The notes: generated by a model from the sequence alone, not told the origin. Shown: positions 24,816 to 35,176, counted from the first letter of the stretch. The stretch: 64,000 nucleotides of DNA from Microbacterium dauci (GCF_030065535.1 NZ_JASJND010000006.1:310001-374000), one strand, 5' to 3'. Translations and numbers: made by a program.

Positions 24816-26924
24816 GTGACCACCGCCCTGTACCGCCGCTACCGCCCGGAGACGTTCGGCGAGATGATCGGGCAGTCGCAGGTCACCGACCCGCTCATGA
24901 CCGCGCTCCGCGGCGACCGCGTCGGGCACGCGTATCTCTTCTCCGGCCCCCGCGGCTGCGGCAAGACGACGTCTGCGCGCATCCTGGCCCGCTGCCTGAA
25001 CTGCGCGCAGGGGCCCACCGACACCCCGTGCGGCACGTGTGACAGCTGCGTCGAACTCAGCCGCGGCGGCGGCGGGTCGCTCGATGTCGTCGAGATCGAC
25101 GCGGCATCCCACAACGGTGTCGACGACGCCCGCGACCTCCGCGAGCGCGCGGTGTTCGCACCCGCCCGCGACCGGTTCAAGATCTTCATCCTCGACGAAG
25201 CGCACATGGTCACGGCGCAGGGCTTCAACGCGCTGCTCAAGCTCGTCGAAGAGCCGCCGGCGCACGTCAAGTTCATCTTCGCGACGACCGAGCCCGAGAA
25301 GGTCATCGGCACGATCCGCTCGCGCACGCACCACTACCCGTTCCGCCTGGTCGCCCCCGCCGCGATGCTCGAGTACATCGAGCAGCTCTGCGCGCAGGAG
25401 GGTGTGCAGGTCGAGCCCGGCGTGCTTCCGCTCGTGGTCCGCGCAGGTGGTGGCTCGCCTCGTGACACCCTGTCGCTCCTCGACCAGCTGATCGCCGGAT
25501 CGGATGCCGGAGTCGTCGCGTACGCGCGCGCCGTCGCGCTCCTCGGGTACACGCACGCAGAGCTCCTCGACGAGGTCGTCGACGCGTTCTCTTCGCGCGA
25601 CGCCGCCGGTGCGTTCGGCGCCGTCGACCGGGTCGTGCAGACGGGGCAGGACCCGCGCCGCTTCGTCGACGACCTGCTCGAGCGCCTGCGCGACCTCATC
25701 ATCGTGGCCGCGACCGGCGCCGGCGCGAGCGCCGTGCTGCGCGGCATCCCGGCCGACGAACTCGAGCGCATGGGTCGTCAGGCGTCCTCGTTCGGCACCG
25801 ACCGGCTCTCGCGCATCGCCGACCTCGTCGTGACCGCGCTCGACGACATGACCGGCACGACGTCGCCGCGGCTGCAGCTCGAGCTCCTCGTGGCGCGCGT
25901 GCTCGCCGCTGGGGATGCGCCATCGGGCGTCGGTGCGGTCGCAGCCCCTGCGGCTGCTGCTCCGCCGGTGACGTCGGCGCCGACCGTGCCCGCGACAGCT
26001 CCCCCGGCCTCGACGCCTTCGGCGGCTGCTCCGGTGGCAGCCACGCCTGCCGCAGCCGCTCCCGTCGCCGAGGCGCCGGCGCCTTCGGTTCCCGCACTGC
26101 CCGAGCCGCCGGTCCCGACCGGACCGATCACCTTCGAGCAGGTGCGGGATGCGTGGCCAGAAGTGCTGCGTCGCCTCGAAGACATCAGTCGCACCTCGTG
26201 GATGATCGCGACGATCTCGCGCCCGGTCGCCTACGACGACGAGGTGCTGACGCTCGCCTTCCAGAGCCAGTCCGACGTGCAGTCGTTCAAGAAGCTCAAC
26301 GCGGGCAAGGGGCCCAGCGAAGACCTCCGCGTCGCGATCCACTCCGTGCTCGGCGTGCGGGTGAAGTACCGCGCGCACCACGACGGCGACCCGACGCCGC
26401 CCTCGGGCGGCTCGGCGCCGCAGTCCGACCCGACGCCCGGCGGTGGGGCGCCCTCGCGGCAGCCGCCCGCGGCTCCGTCGAGCCCCGTAGGCGGCACGCC
26501 CGCGCCGTCGGCGGCGCCCCGCGCTTCCGCGCCGCGACCTGCGGCCGCTGCGGCGGCGCCCGTCACCGAGTGGGCGGTCGCACCGATTCCCGGCGGCGAC
26601 GGCCCCAGTGCGCAGTTCGCTGTCGACGACGAGCCCGAAGACGCGGCATCCGCCCCGCAGCGCACCCTGACGGTCGAGCGCGAGGGCGATGTGTTGTCGG
26701 CCGAAGCACCCGAGCCCGACGACGACCGTGACGAGGACGAGATTCCCCCGCCGGTGGATGCAGACGCCCCGATCCCGGTGCGCGTGGTCCCCGAGCGCGT
26801 CGCTCCGGTCACGCCGATCCGTTCCGGCGGCATCGAGCGCGTCGGCGAGGCGGCCGTGCGGCAGCTGCTCGGCGCGCGGTTCGTGCGCGAAGAGCCGTAC
26901 ACGCCGCCGACCAGATTCAACTGA
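24816..26924 (+). CDS. dnaX: DNA polymerase III subunit gamma/tau
   Basis: A 702-residue clamp-loader ATPase. Walker A is GPRGCGKT (44-51). The zinc cysteines are Cys63, 72, 75 and 78 in LNCAQ...PCGTCDSC, with Walker B ILDEAH (125-130). Residues 170 onward read RTHHYPF where SRC would be expected. After about residue 360 a long Ala/Pro-rich linker leads to a conserved block (TFEQVRDAWPEVLRRL...SRTSWMI) and a disordered acidic tail ending VREEPYTPPTRF. I see no A-rich slippage site, so only the tau-length form is expected. recR follows after 15 bases without the ybaB/ebfC gene that often lies between. Confidence 0.97.
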   Translation: MTTALYRRYRPETFGEMIGQSQVTDPLMTALRGDRVGHAYLFSGPRGCGKTTSARILARCLNCAQGPTDTPCGTCDSCVELSRGGGGSLDVVEIDAASHNGVDDARDLRERAVFAPARDRFKIFILDEAHMVTAQGFNALLKLVEEPPAHVKFIFATTEPEKVIGTIRSRTHHYPFRLVAPAAMLEYIEQLCAQEGVQVEPGVLPLVVRAGGGSPRDTLSLLDQLIAGSDAGVVAYARAVALLGYTHAELLDEVVDAFSSRDAAGAFGAVDRVVQTGQDPRRFVDDLLERLRDLIIVAATGAGASAVLRGIPADELERMGRQASSFGTDRLSRIADLVVTALDDMTGTTSPRLQLELLVARVLAAGDAPSGVGAVAAPAAAAPPVTSAPTVPATAPPASTPSAAAPVAATPAAAAPVAEAPAPSVPALPEPPVPTGPITFEQVRDAWPEVLRRLEDISRTSWMIATISRPVAYDDEVLTLAFQSQSDVQSFKKLNAGKGPSEDLRVAIHSVLGVRVKYRAHHDGDPTPPSGGSAPQSDPTPGGGAPSRQPPAAPSSPVGGTPAPSAAPRASAPRPAAAAAAPVTEWAVAPIPGGDGPSAQFAVDDEPEDAASAPQRTLTVEREGDVLSAEAPEPDDDRDEDEIPPPVDADAPIPVRVVPERVAPVTPIRSGGIERVGEAAVRQLLGARFVREEPYTPPTRFN

Positions 26925-26939
26925 AGGACCGCCTGAACC

Positions 26940-27533
26940 ATGTACGACGGCATCGTCCAAGACCTGATCGACGAGTTCGGGCGCCTGCCCGGCATCGGAC
27001 CGAAGTCCGCGCAGCGCATCGCGTTCCACATCCTGCAGACGCCGACGTTCGACGTCTCCCGGCTCGCGCACCTGCTGTCGGAGCTGCGCGAACGCGTGCG
27101 CTTCTGCGAGATCTGCGGCAACGTGTCCGAGCAGGACCAGTGCGGCATCTGCCGCGACCCGCGCCGCGACCGAACCTTCATCTGCGTCGTCGAAGACGCG
27201 AAGGACGTGTCGGCGATCGAGCGCACGCGTGAGTTCCGCGGCCTGTACCACGTGCTCGGCGGCTCGATCAGTCCGATCGCCGGCATCGGGCCCGACGACC
27301 TCCGCATCGCCCAGCTCATGCAGCGCCTCGCCGACGGCACGGTGACCGAGGTCATCCTCGCGACGAACCCGAACCTCGAGGGCGAGGCGACGGCGACCTA
27401 CCTCAGCCGACTGCTGCACACGCTCGAGATCAGCGTCACACGCCTCGCGTCCGGATTGCCGGTGGGCGGCGACCTCGAATACGCAGACGAAGTCACGCTC
27501 GGCCGCGCGTTCGAGGGGCGTCGCGCGATCTGA
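26940..27533 (+). CDS. recR: Recombination mediator RecR
   Basis: A 197-residue protein of usual size. It has an N-terminal helix-hairpin-helix ([20 protein letters not shown]), a four-cysteine zinc finger (Cys56, 59, 68, 71), a Toprim domain starting [16 protein letters not shown], and a C-terminal [19 protein letters not shown]. It acts with RecF/RecO to load RecA at gaps. GAAGGA lies about ten bases upstream of ATG 26940. Co-transcribed with dnaX. Confidence 0.97.
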   Translation: MYDGIVQDLIDEFGRLPGIGPKSAQRIAFHILQTPTFDVSRLAHLLSELRERVRFCEICGNVSEQDQCGICRDPRRDRTFICVVEDAKDVSAIERTREFRGLYHVLGGSISPIAGIGPDDLRIAQLMQRLADGTVTEVILATNPNLEGEATATYLSRLLHTLEISVTRLASGLPVGGDLEYADEVTLGRAFEGRRAI

Positions 27534-27565
27534 CGGCGCGGCCCGCTGCTCAGCGTTTCGAGAAT

Positions 27566-27967
27566 TCAGTCGAGCGGTGCGAAGAGTTCCGGCTCCTGCG
27601 TGAGCGTGCGCTCGAGCGCGTCGCTGAGGTCGTCCGACTCGAGGGTGTATTCCTCGGTGATCCGCTCCTCGGCGTCGGCCCAGGCCTCGTCGTCGCCGAT
27701 GCCGACGGTCTGCTCGTACTCCTCGTGGGCGCGCTCGACCGTGTGCGCCGTCGTCTCGAGCCCCAGCGTCCGATAGCCGTCCACGATCGCCGCGATCGGG
27801 AACTCTTCGTCGGTCGCGTGCACCTCGACCGCGTACCAGAGGCCGCCATTCTGCACCATGCCGTCGAACGTCAGCACGTTCCGCAGTGCGACGTCGCCGC
27901 CGAGCGTGGCATCCCAATCGAAATCGAGTGCCCGGTTCCAGATGTCGTCGGTCGCAGCAGAAGCCAT
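27566..27967 (-). CDS. DMP19/DUF4375-like small acidic protein
   Basis: A 133-residue very acidic protein (long runs of Asp/Glu in the C-terminal half). The order NVLTFDGMVQNGGLWYAVE followed by IVDGYRTLGLETTAHTVE resembles the DUF4375/DMP19-like core (NGGF... then GLxxIGA). Those proteins include a DNA mimic from Neisseria, but the similarity here is weak and the function open. The start ATG 27967 is placed by a leaderless -10 box. It ends convergently with recR. Confidence 0.6.
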   Translation of the reverse strand: MASAATDDIWNRALDFDWDATLGGDVALRNVLTFDGMVQNGGLWYAVEVHATDEEFPIAAIVDGYRTLGLETTAHTVERAHEEYEQTVGIGDDEAWADAEERITEEYTLESDDLSDALERTLTQEPELFAPLD

Positions 27968-27973
27968 ACGTCG

Positions 27974-27979
27974 AGCCTA
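27974..27979 (-). promoter_or_regulatory. -10 hexamer TAGGCT, leaderless start of DUF4375-like gene
   Basis: On the minus strand TAGGCT is six bases before ATG 27967. Confidence 0.55.
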
Positions 27980-27987
27980 TTGCCCGC

Positions 27988-29376
27988 TCACACCCGCACG
28001 CGGGCGCGGGTGCGGGTGACAGATGCGAGCGATGCGCGCAACGGCTGGCCGACGTAGATGCCGAGCGAGGCGCCGACCGCGAGGGCGATGCCGATCGTGG
28101 CCGCGGCGGCCAGCGTCGTGAAGCCCGTCAACAGGACCGCGGCATCATCGCCCGATTCGACGATGCCGAGCAGTCCTCGGAAGACAGCGGCGCCGGGCAC
28201 CATCGGCAGGATCGCGGCGGTCGTGATTGCGACCGACGGCACGTGCAGTCGGTAGGCCGCGACGACGCCGACGAGGCTGCCGACGAACGCGCCGACGCCG
28301 CTGGCTGCCGCGGTCTCGAATCCGATGGCGGATGCCGCGAGGTACCCGCCCCACGCGACGAGGCTCAGCACGATGCTGACGACGACGATCCGCAGGCCCG
28401 CACCATTGAACACGGTGACTGCGAGTGCGATGAGTCCCGCGCCGACGAACTGTGCGGGAACCGGCCCCAGGGGGAGGACGTCGTCCGGCGCGGTCATGCC
28501 GAGCCCGATCACGCGCGCGGTCTCGAGCCCGGCGAGAATGCCGAGTACGACGCCGAGCGTCTGGGTGGTGAGCTCCAGGATGCGGCCCATCGCGGTGAGC
28601 GCGAAGCCGTCGATCGCGTCTTGCGCAGCGCCGACGACGGTGAGTCCGGCGAGCATGAGGACGATGCCGGATGCCACGATCACCGACGGGCGGATGTCCA
28701 CGGCCAGCTCCCATCCGGTCGCCCGGAGGAGTGTCGCGGTGGCTGCGACGAGGGTGAGGACGAAGGCGCCGGCGATCTGGCTGAAGAAGAACGGGACGCG
28801 CGCTCTTGCGAGCAACTGCTGTGTGATCGAGGCGGCTGCCGCGGCGAAGAACGACAGCGCGATGACGAGCACGTTGCCGCCGAACATCACGGCGACGCCG
28901 ACGGCGAGGAGCGACTGCGCCACGACGACGACGGGCGCGTGGTAGCGGAACGGCGTGCGGCGGATCACCCGGAACGCCGCGACGGCGTCGTCGAGCGCGG
29001 CGCCGGCGCGGATGTCGATGACGAGCGCCTGGAGTCGCTGCAGTCGCTGATGATCGGGTGCCGATCCGCGCACGACGCGCAGCAGCGTGATCGGCCGGTC
29101 GGCGCCGCTGCGGTGGTGGGCGACGGTGATCGAGTTGTACGTCACGTCGACATGGACCGGATCGAGCCCGTAGGCGCCCGCGACGCGGACGATCGTGAGT
29201 GTCACTTCGCTGGCGGATGCCCCGGCCACGAGCATCGTCTCGCCGATCCGGATCGCGAGGTCGAGGACCCGGACCGCGAACGCGTCGTCGAGGATCGGGA
29301 GCATTTCCGTCGCGGGGGAGGCATCCGACGTGCGGACGAGCGAGGTGAGCGACGAGAGGATCCGTCGACGTGCCAT
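27988..29376 (-). CDS. Threonine/serine exporter family (ThrE-like)
   Basis: A 462-residue membrane protein. The cytoplasmic N-terminal half holds the ThrE signature IRIGETMLVAGASASEVTLTI and YGLDPVHVDVTYNSITV. About ten membrane segments follow, from VVVVAQSLLAVGVAVMF through AVLLTGFTTLAAAATIGIAL. ThrE of Corynebacterium glutamicum exports threonine and serine with the proton gradient. Here the gene lies next to lysC, divergently, which makes export of aspartate-family amino acids plausible. The C-terminus is the basic string RTRARVRV. Leaderless -10 at 29383-29388. Confidence 0.9.
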   Translation of the reverse strand: MARRRILSSLTSLVRTSDASPATEMLPILDDAFAVRVLDLAIRIGETMLVAGASASEVTLTIVRVAGAYGLDPVHVDVTYNSITVAHHRSGADRPITLLRVVRGSAPDHQRLQRLQALVIDIRAGAALDDAVAAFRVIRRTPFRYHAPVVVVAQSLLAVGVAVMFGGNVLVIALSFFAAAAASITQQLLARARVPFFFSQIAGAFVLTLVAATATLLRATGWELAVDIRPSVIVASGIVLMLAGLTVVGAAQDAIDGFALTAMGRILELTTQTLGVVLGILAGLETARVIGLGMTAPDDVLPLGPVPAQFVGAGLIALAVTVFNGAGLRIVVVSIVLSLVAWGGYLAASAIGFETAAASGVGAFVGSLVGVVAAYRLHVPSVAITTAAILPMVPGAAVFRGLLGIVESGDDAAVLLTGFTTLAAAATIGIALAVGASLGIYVGQPLRASLASVTRTRARVRV

Positions 29377-29382
29377 GTCGCC

Positions 29383-29388
29383 AGCCTA
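29383..29388 (-). promoter_or_regulatory. -10 hexamer TAGGCT, leaderless start of the exporter gene
   Basis: On the minus strand TAGGCT is six bases before ATG 29376. Confidence 0.55.
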
Positions 29389-29437
29389 ATCACGTCTCGC
29401 TCCGAGGGCGCCGTCACATGGCCGCGGTCGCATGACC

Positions 29438-29457
29438 GGCTCCCTAGGATGGGAGCC
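29438..29457. promoter_or_regulatory. Inverted repeat around a -10-like box upstream of lysC
   Basis: GGCTCCC (29438-29444) and GGGAGCC (29451-29457) flank TAGGAT (29445-29450), a good -10 hexamer. Transcription from it would give a leader of about 55 bases to ATG 29514. The symmetry suggests an operator, or a hairpin if transcription starts upstream. The leader is too short for a lysine riboswitch. Confidence 0.45.
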
Positions 29458-29513
29458 AGGGCGTGCGTCACCGCCCGCCGGTGCGCCGGCATCCACCCGG
29501 GAGTTTCCGACCT

Positions 29514-30800
29514 ATGGCCCTGATCGTCCAGAAGTACGGCGGTTCGTCCGTCGCCGACGCCGAGAGCATCCGCCGCGTCGCGAAGCGCATCGTCGACGCC
29601 CGCCGTGCCGGCCACGACGTCGTCGTCGCCGTCAGCGCGATGGGCGACACCACCGACGAGCTGCTCGACCTCGCGTCGCAGGTCTCGCCGCTGCCCGCGC
29701 CGCGCGAGCTCGACATGCTGCTCTCCAGCGGTGAGCGCATCTCGATGGCATTGCTGGCGATGGCGATCAACTCGATGGGCTTCGAGGCGCGCTCGTTCAC
29801 GGGCAGCCAGGCCGGCATGATCACCGACAGCTCGCACGGCGCCGCCCGCATCGTCGACGTCACCCCGGTCCGGGTGCGTGAGGCGCTCGACGAGGGCGCC
29901 ATCGTCATCGTCGCCGGCTTCCAGGGCTTCAGCCGCGACACCCGCGACATCACGACCCTCGGTCGCGGGGGATCCGACACGACCGCCGTCGCGCTCGCCG
30001 CCGCGCTGAACGCCGACGTCTGCGAGATCTACAGCGACGTCGACGGCATCTTCACCGCCGACCCGCGGGTCGTGCCGAAGGCCCGAAAGCTCGCGACCGT
30101 CCAGTCCGAGGAGATGCTCGAGCTCGCCGCGAACGGGGCCAAGGTGCTCTACATCCGCGCCGTCGAGTTCGCCCGCCGTCACGGCGTCATGATCCACGCC
30201 CGCTCGACGTTCTCGTCGGGCGTCGGCACCTACGTCCTCGGGGCCGGTATGACCGCGCCCGACCAGCAAGAGGGAGCAGAGATGGAAGAGCCCATCGTCA
30301 CCGGTGTCGCCACCGACCTCAGCCAGGCGAAGATCACCGTCGTCGGCGTGCCCGACGTGCCCGGCAAGGCCGCCGAGATCTTCAAGATCGTCGCGAAGTC
30401 GGGCGCGAACGTCGACATGATCGTGCAGAACGTGTCGGCCGCCGCGACCGGACGCACCGACATCTCCTTCACGCTGCCCAAGGCCGAGGCATCCACCGCG
30501 CTCCGCGCCCTCGCGGCGGAGCAGGGCTCGGTCGGCTTCGACAAGCTCGTGCACGACGACCAGATCGGCAAGCTGTCGGTCGTCGGCGCGGGCATGCGCA
30601 CCCACTCCGGCGTCTCGGCGACCCTCTTCGAGGCGCTCTCGACGTCGGGCGTGAACATCGAGATGATCTCGACCTCCGAGATCCGCATCTCGGTCGTGGT
30701 GCGCGGCGACGACCTGGCCGACGCCGCACGCGTCGTGCACACGGCCTACGGGCTCGACGGCGACACCGAGGCGGTCGTCTACGCGGGGTCCGGCCGCTGA
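29514..30800 (+). CDS. lysC: Aspartate kinase
   Basis: A 428-residue aspartokinase. [19 protein letters not shown] has the KYGGSS nucleotide motif, [20 protein letters not shown] the aspartate-binding region, and two ACT domains occupy about residues 260-420. The C-terminus [21 protein letters not shown] block and the final AVVYAGSGR match the feedback-regulated alpha2beta2 actinobacterial enzyme. It phosphorylates aspartate at the entry to lysine, diaminopimelate, threonine and methionine synthesis. ATG 29514 is preferred over an upstream in-frame ATG whose 17 residues are Arg/Pro-rich. Confidence 0.97.
   Translation: MALIVQKYGGSSVADAESIRRVAKRIVDARRAGHDVVVAVSAMGDTTDELLDLASQVSPLPAPRELDMLLSSGERISMALLAMAINSMGFEARSFTGSQAGMITDSSHGAARIVDVTPVRVREALDEGAIVIVAGFQGFSRDTRDITTLGRGGSDTTAVALAAALNADVCEIYSDVDGIFTADPRVVPKARKLATVQSEEMLELAANGAKVLYIRAVEFARRHGVMIHARSTFSSGVGTYVLGAGMTAPDQQEGAEMEEPIVTGVATDLSQAKITVVGVPDVPGKAAEIFKIVAKSGANVDMIVQNVSAAATGRTDISFTLPKAEASTALRALAAEQGSVGFDKLVHDDQIGKLSVVGAGMRTHSGVSATLFEALSTSGVNIEMISTSEIRISVVVRGDDLADAARVVHTAYGLDGDTEAVVYAGSGR
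30282..30800 (+). other. lysC: Internal start for the aspartate kinase beta subunit
   Basis: Within lysC, ATG 30282 is preceded by AGGGAG (30271-30276) with a five-base gap. The product would start [18 protein letters not shown] and contain only the two ACT domains (172 residues). Corynebacterium glutamicum makes its beta subunit from exactly this position of lysC, starting MEE, and the two subunits form alpha2beta2. The good ribosome site in the middle of a coding region supports the same here. Confidence 0.75.
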
Positions 30801-30801
30801 G

Positions 30802-31677
30802 ATGCCCCGGCCGCGGCTCCACGTCGGCCGGATCGAGGTGACCCCCGCGGTCGTCCGTCGCCTGCTCGCGCAGGTGCCGGCATTCGCGGACGAGCCGCTG
30901 CGCGAGGTGCCTTCGACGGGCACCGTCAACGCGCTGTACCGGGTCGGTGAGCGCGCGCTCGCACGCCTGCCGATCATGGCCGAATGGAGCGATGCGGCCG
31001 CCGAGGCCGAGACGCTCGCGTTCGTCGCGCCGCGGCTCCGCGTCGAGGTGCCGACGGTGTTGCACGTCGGCGCGCCGGATGCCGCCTACCCGAAGCCCTG
31101 GCTGCTGCTGAGCTGGCTCGGCGGGACGATCGCGACACCCGGTGCAGGGGGAGCGGCACTCGCGGACGACCTCGCCGCGTTCCTCGGCGACCTGTGGCAG
31201 CTGCCCGTCGAGGATGCCCGCGCCGGCTACCGACAGGGGCTCGATCAGTACGACACCGCGGTGAAGAACTCGCTCGCCGCCGCAGCGGATCTCGTGGAGG
31301 TGGCGGCGCTCGAGCCGCTGTGGGCCGACGCACTCGCGGCGCCGGGGTGGCGGCATCCGCTTCGGTGGACCCACAGCGACCTGCTCGCGAACAACGTGCT
31401 GCTGGACGCCGATGGTCGGCTGCACGCCGTCCTCGACTGGGAGGCAGCCGGTGTCGGCGACCCCGCCTGCGACCTGATGAGTGCCTGGAGCATGCTCGAC
31501 GGCAGCGGACGAGCGCGCCTGCGTGAGCTGCTCGACCTCGACGATGACACGTGGCGCCGCGGCCGCGGGTGGGCGCTGCTCCAGGCGATCATCGCCCTGC
31601 CGCACTACCGCGAGACGACCCACGGGCTGGTCGCCCACTCGCTGCACGTGCTCGGGGTGCTCGCCGCCGACGGCTGA
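30802..31677 (+). CDS. Aminoglycoside-phosphotransferase-family kinase-like protein
   Basis: A 291-residue APH/choline kinase-fold protein. The catalytic loop is WTHSDLLANNVLLD (Brenner motif HxDxxxxN) and the metal-binding Asp is in LDWEAAGVGDPACDLM. The N-lobe has VPSTGTVNALYRVGERALARLP. Substrates in this family range from aminoglycosides to small metabolites, and nothing here points to antibiotic resistance. It starts one base after the lysC stop, so it is co-transcribed between lysC and asd. Confidence 0.85.
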   Translation: MPRPRLHVGRIEVTPAVVRRLLAQVPAFADEPLREVPSTGTVNALYRVGERALARLPIMAEWSDAAAEAETLAFVAPRLRVEVPTVLHVGAPDAAYPKPWLLLSWLGGTIATPGAGGAALADDLAAFLGDLWQLPVEDARAGYRQGLDQYDTAVKNSLAAAADLVEVAALEPLWADALAAPGWRHPLRWTHSDLLANNVLLDADGRLHAVLDWEAAGVGDPACDLMSAWSMLDGSGRARLRELLDLDDDTWRRGRGWALLQAIIALPHYRETTHGLVAHSLHVLGVLAADG

Positions 31678-31687
31678 GCGCCGCTGA

Positions 31688-32916
<1,229 letters not shown>

Positions 32917-32917
<1 letters not shown>

Positions 32918-32938
32918 GCGGATGCCGCGGCATCCGCT
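32917..32938 (+). terminator. Perfect 22-bp palindrome at the asd stop
   Basis: AGCGGATGCC followed by its exact complement-reverse, joined with no loop bases beyond the central GCGC region, begins within the TGA stop of asd. It consists of two opposed copies of the GGATGCC heptamer. It probably works as a terminator; there is no T-tract. Confidence 0.5.
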
Positions 32939-33014
32939 TCACGTCCGCGTAAGAACGCGCATTGTTGCGGACGTCGGCGGCCGGTGTGCGACCGGGAGGC
33001 CACGGCGCGCCGCG

Positions 33015-33020
33015 TAGACT
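33015..33020 (+). promoter_or_regulatory. -10 hexamer TAGACT of mqo
   Basis: TAGACT is followed by eight bases and GTG 33029. An in-frame ATG at 33023 lies only two bases after it, too close to be transcribed, so the box argues for the GTG start. Confidence 0.5.
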
Positions 33021-33028
33021 GGATGACC

Positions 33029-34528
33029 GTGACTGAGAACGAATCGGCGAATCCAACGGCGGGGACGTACGACGCCGTGCTCATCGGCGGCGGCATCATG
33101 AGCGCCACGCTGGGCACCCTCCTGCAGCAGCTCGAGCCCGACTGGAAGATCGCCGTCTTCGAGCGGCTCTCGGACGTCGCGCAGGAGTCGTCCAACGCCT
33201 GGAACAACGCCGGCACCGGTCACGCCGCGCTCTGCGAGCTCAACTACACGCCCGAAGGCCCCGATGGGTCGATCGACCCTGCCAAGGCGATCGGCATCAA
33301 CGAGCAGTTCCAGCAGTCGCGCCAGCTCTGGTCTGCCCTCATCGAGCAGGGCGTCCTCGACGAGCCGTCCACCTTCATCAACCCGACGCCGCACATGACG
33401 TTCGTCCGCGGTGAGAAGGACGTCGCCTTCCTCAAGAAGCGCTACGAGGTGCTCAAAGAGCAGCCCCTCTTCGCGGGTATCGAGTACTCCGAGGACTCGC
33501 GCGTCATCAACCAGTGGGCGCCGCTGCTCATGCACCGTCGCCGCGCGGGGGAGCCGTTCGCGGCGACCCGTGTTCCCGCCGGCACCGACGTCGACTTCGG
33601 CTCGCTTACGCGCCAGCTCTTCGACCACCTCGGCGCGCAGGGCGCCGACGTCGTGGTCAACCGCGAGGTGCGAAACCTCACCAAGCAGAAGGACGGCACC
33701 TGGAAGGTGTCGTACCGCAACTCGGTGGGCCGCACGCCCGGCTCTGTGAACGCGCGTTTCGTGTTCGTCGGCGCGGGGGGCTGGGCGATCAAGCTCCTGC
33801 AGCGCTCCGGCATCCCCGAGATCAGCGGCTACGGCGTCTTCCCGATCGGCGGCCAGTGGCTGAAGACCTCGAACCCCGAGCTCGTCGCGCAGCACAAGGC
33901 GAAGGTCTACTCGCAGGCATCCGTCGGCGCACCGCCGATGTCGGTGCCGCACCTCGACACCCGTGTCGTCGACGGCGAGGCTTCGCTGCTGTTCGGTCCG
34001 TTCGCGACGTTCAGCCCGAAGTTCCTCAAGCAGGGCCGCCTCACCGACATCGTCGCGCAGGTGCGTCCGGGTAACCTCTGGCCGATGCTGAAGGTCGCCA
34101 TCGACAACCCGGGACTCATCAAGTACCTCGTCAGCGAGCTCCTGAAGGGCCACGCGAAGAAGGTCGACTCGCTCCGCGACTTCATGCCGAGCGCCCGCGA
34201 CGAGGACTGGGAGCTGCTCCAGGCCGGTCAGCGTGCCCAGGTCATGAAGAAGGATCCGAAGAAGGGTGGCGTGCTGCAGTTCGGCACCGAGGTCGTCAGC
34301 TCCGCCGACGGCTCGATCGCCGGACTCCTCGGCGCCTCGCCGGGAGCCTCCACCGGGGCATCCATCATGCTCGGGCTCCTCAAGACGTGCTTCCCCGACC
34401 GCATCGCCGGCTGGGAGCCGACGCTCCGTGCGCTCATCCCCACGTACGGCGAGACGCTGAACGGCGATGCCGCGACCGCGTCGCAGGTGCTGCAGAAGAC
34501 GGCGTCCGCGCTCCAGATCAACGCCTGA
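33029..34528 (+). CDS. mqo: Malate:quinone oxidoreductase
   Basis: A 499-residue membrane-associated FAD enzyme. YDAVLIGGGIMSATLGTLL binds FAD, NAWNNAGTGHAALCELNYTP and GGWAIKLLQRSGIPE are Mqo signatures, and FPIGGQWL and SPGASTGASIMLGLL complete the fold. It oxidises malate to oxaloacetate and passes electrons to menaquinone, which is the main malate oxidation route in many actinobacteria. The start is GTG 33029 by promoter spacing. It sits alone between asd and thymidine kinase. Confidence 0.96.
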   Translation: MTENESANPTAGTYDAVLIGGGIMSATLGTLLQQLEPDWKIAVFERLSDVAQESSNAWNNAGTGHAALCELNYTPEGPDGSIDPAKAIGINEQFQQSRQLWSALIEQGVLDEPSTFINPTPHMTFVRGEKDVAFLKKRYEVLKEQPLFAGIEYSEDSRVINQWAPLLMHRRRAGEPFAATRVPAGTDVDFGSLTRQLFDHLGAQGADVVVNREVRNLTKQKDGTWKVSYRNSVGRTPGSVNARFVFVGAGGWAIKLLQRSGIPEISGYGVFPIGGQWLKTSNPELVAQHKAKVYSQASVGAPPMSVPHLDTRVVDGEASLLFGPFATFSPKFLKQGRLTDIVAQVRPGNLWPMLKVAIDNPGLIKYLVSELLKGHAKKVDSLRDFMPSARDEDWELLQAGQRAQVMKKDPKKGGVLQFGTEVVSSADGSIAGLLGASPGASTGASIMLGLLKTCFPDRIAGWEPTLRALIPTYGETLNGDAATASQVLQKTASALQINA

Positions 34529-34537
34529 GCCGGCGGC

Positions 34538-35176
34538 ATGGCGAAGCTCTACTTCCGCTACGGGGCGATGAACTCCGGGAAGTCGACCGCGCTCCTGCAG
34601 GCCGCGTACAACTATGAGGAGCGCGGCCAGCACATCCTGCTCGCCAAGCCCGAGATCGACACGAAGGGTGCCGATCAGATCTCCAGCCGCCTCGGCGTCG
34701 AGCGGACCGTGGACTTCCTCATCCGGCCAGACGACGACGTGCGCGCGCTTTTCGCCTCGCACCGCGAGCGCGTCCAGCGGACCGCCGACGAGGCACTCGT
34801 GCCCGATGAGCACCACGACGTCGCCTGCCTCCTCGTGGACGAGGCGCAGTTCCTCACTCCGGCGCAGGTCGACGATCTGCTGCGCATCACGGTCGAAGAC
34901 GGCGTGCCTGTGCTCGCGTACGGCATCCGCACCGACTTCCAGACCCGCGCGTTCCCCGGGTCGGCTCGGCTCATGGAACTCGCGCACAGCCTCGAAGAAC
35001 TGAAGACGATCTGTCGCTGTGGCAGCAAGGCGCTGTTCAACGCGCGCCTCGTGGGCGGACGGTTCGTCTTCGACGGCGATCAGGTCGCGATCGACGAGCT
35101 CACCGCCGACCGGGTCACGTACGAGTCGATGTGCGCGCGGTGCTATCTGCGCGAGTCTGGCGGCCGCCTCCGCTGA
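34538..35176 (+). CDS. tdk: Thymidine kinase (type II)
   Basis: A 212-residue enzyme with P-loop GAMNSGKST (9-17), the Walker B-like VACLLVDEAQFL, lasso residues near VLAYGIRTDF and a zinc ribbon made of CRC near residue 165 and CARC near 204. It phosphorylates thymidine with ATP for salvage. It follows mqo by nine bases, so the two may share a transcript, and it is convergent with the HAD phosphatase. Slightly longer than E. coli Tdk. Confidence 0.95.
   Translation: MAKLYFRYGAMNSGKSTALLQAAYNYEERGQHILLAKPEIDTKGADQISSRLGVERTVDFLIRPDDDVRALFASHRERVQRTADEALVPDEHHDVACLLVDEAQFLTPAQVDDLLRITVEDGVPVLAYGIRTDFQTRAFPGSARLMELAHSLEELKTICRCGSKALFNARLVGGRFVFDGDQVAIDELTADRVTYESMCARCYLRESGGRLR

Noticed and set aside
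25900..26900. Programmed frameshift in dnaX giving a short gamma form
   Set aside because: No A-rich slippery heptamer followed by a stem is visible; the linker is Ala/Pro-coding GC-rich DNA.
24729..27917. Extension of the flavoprotein frame upstream across dnaX and recR (1418 codons in total)
   Set aside because: The part beyond 24728 is antisense to dnaX-recR and shows no domain; the flavoprotein begins with its FAD-binding strand at 24728.
29458..29513. Lysine riboswitch in front of lysC
   Set aside because: Only about 55 bases of leader after the likely start and no multi-helix junction; too short for the L box.
30802..31677. Antibiotic-resistance aminoglycoside phosphotransferase
   Set aside because: Only the general fold motifs are present, it lies inside a housekeeping operon, and no mobile element or other resistance gene is near.
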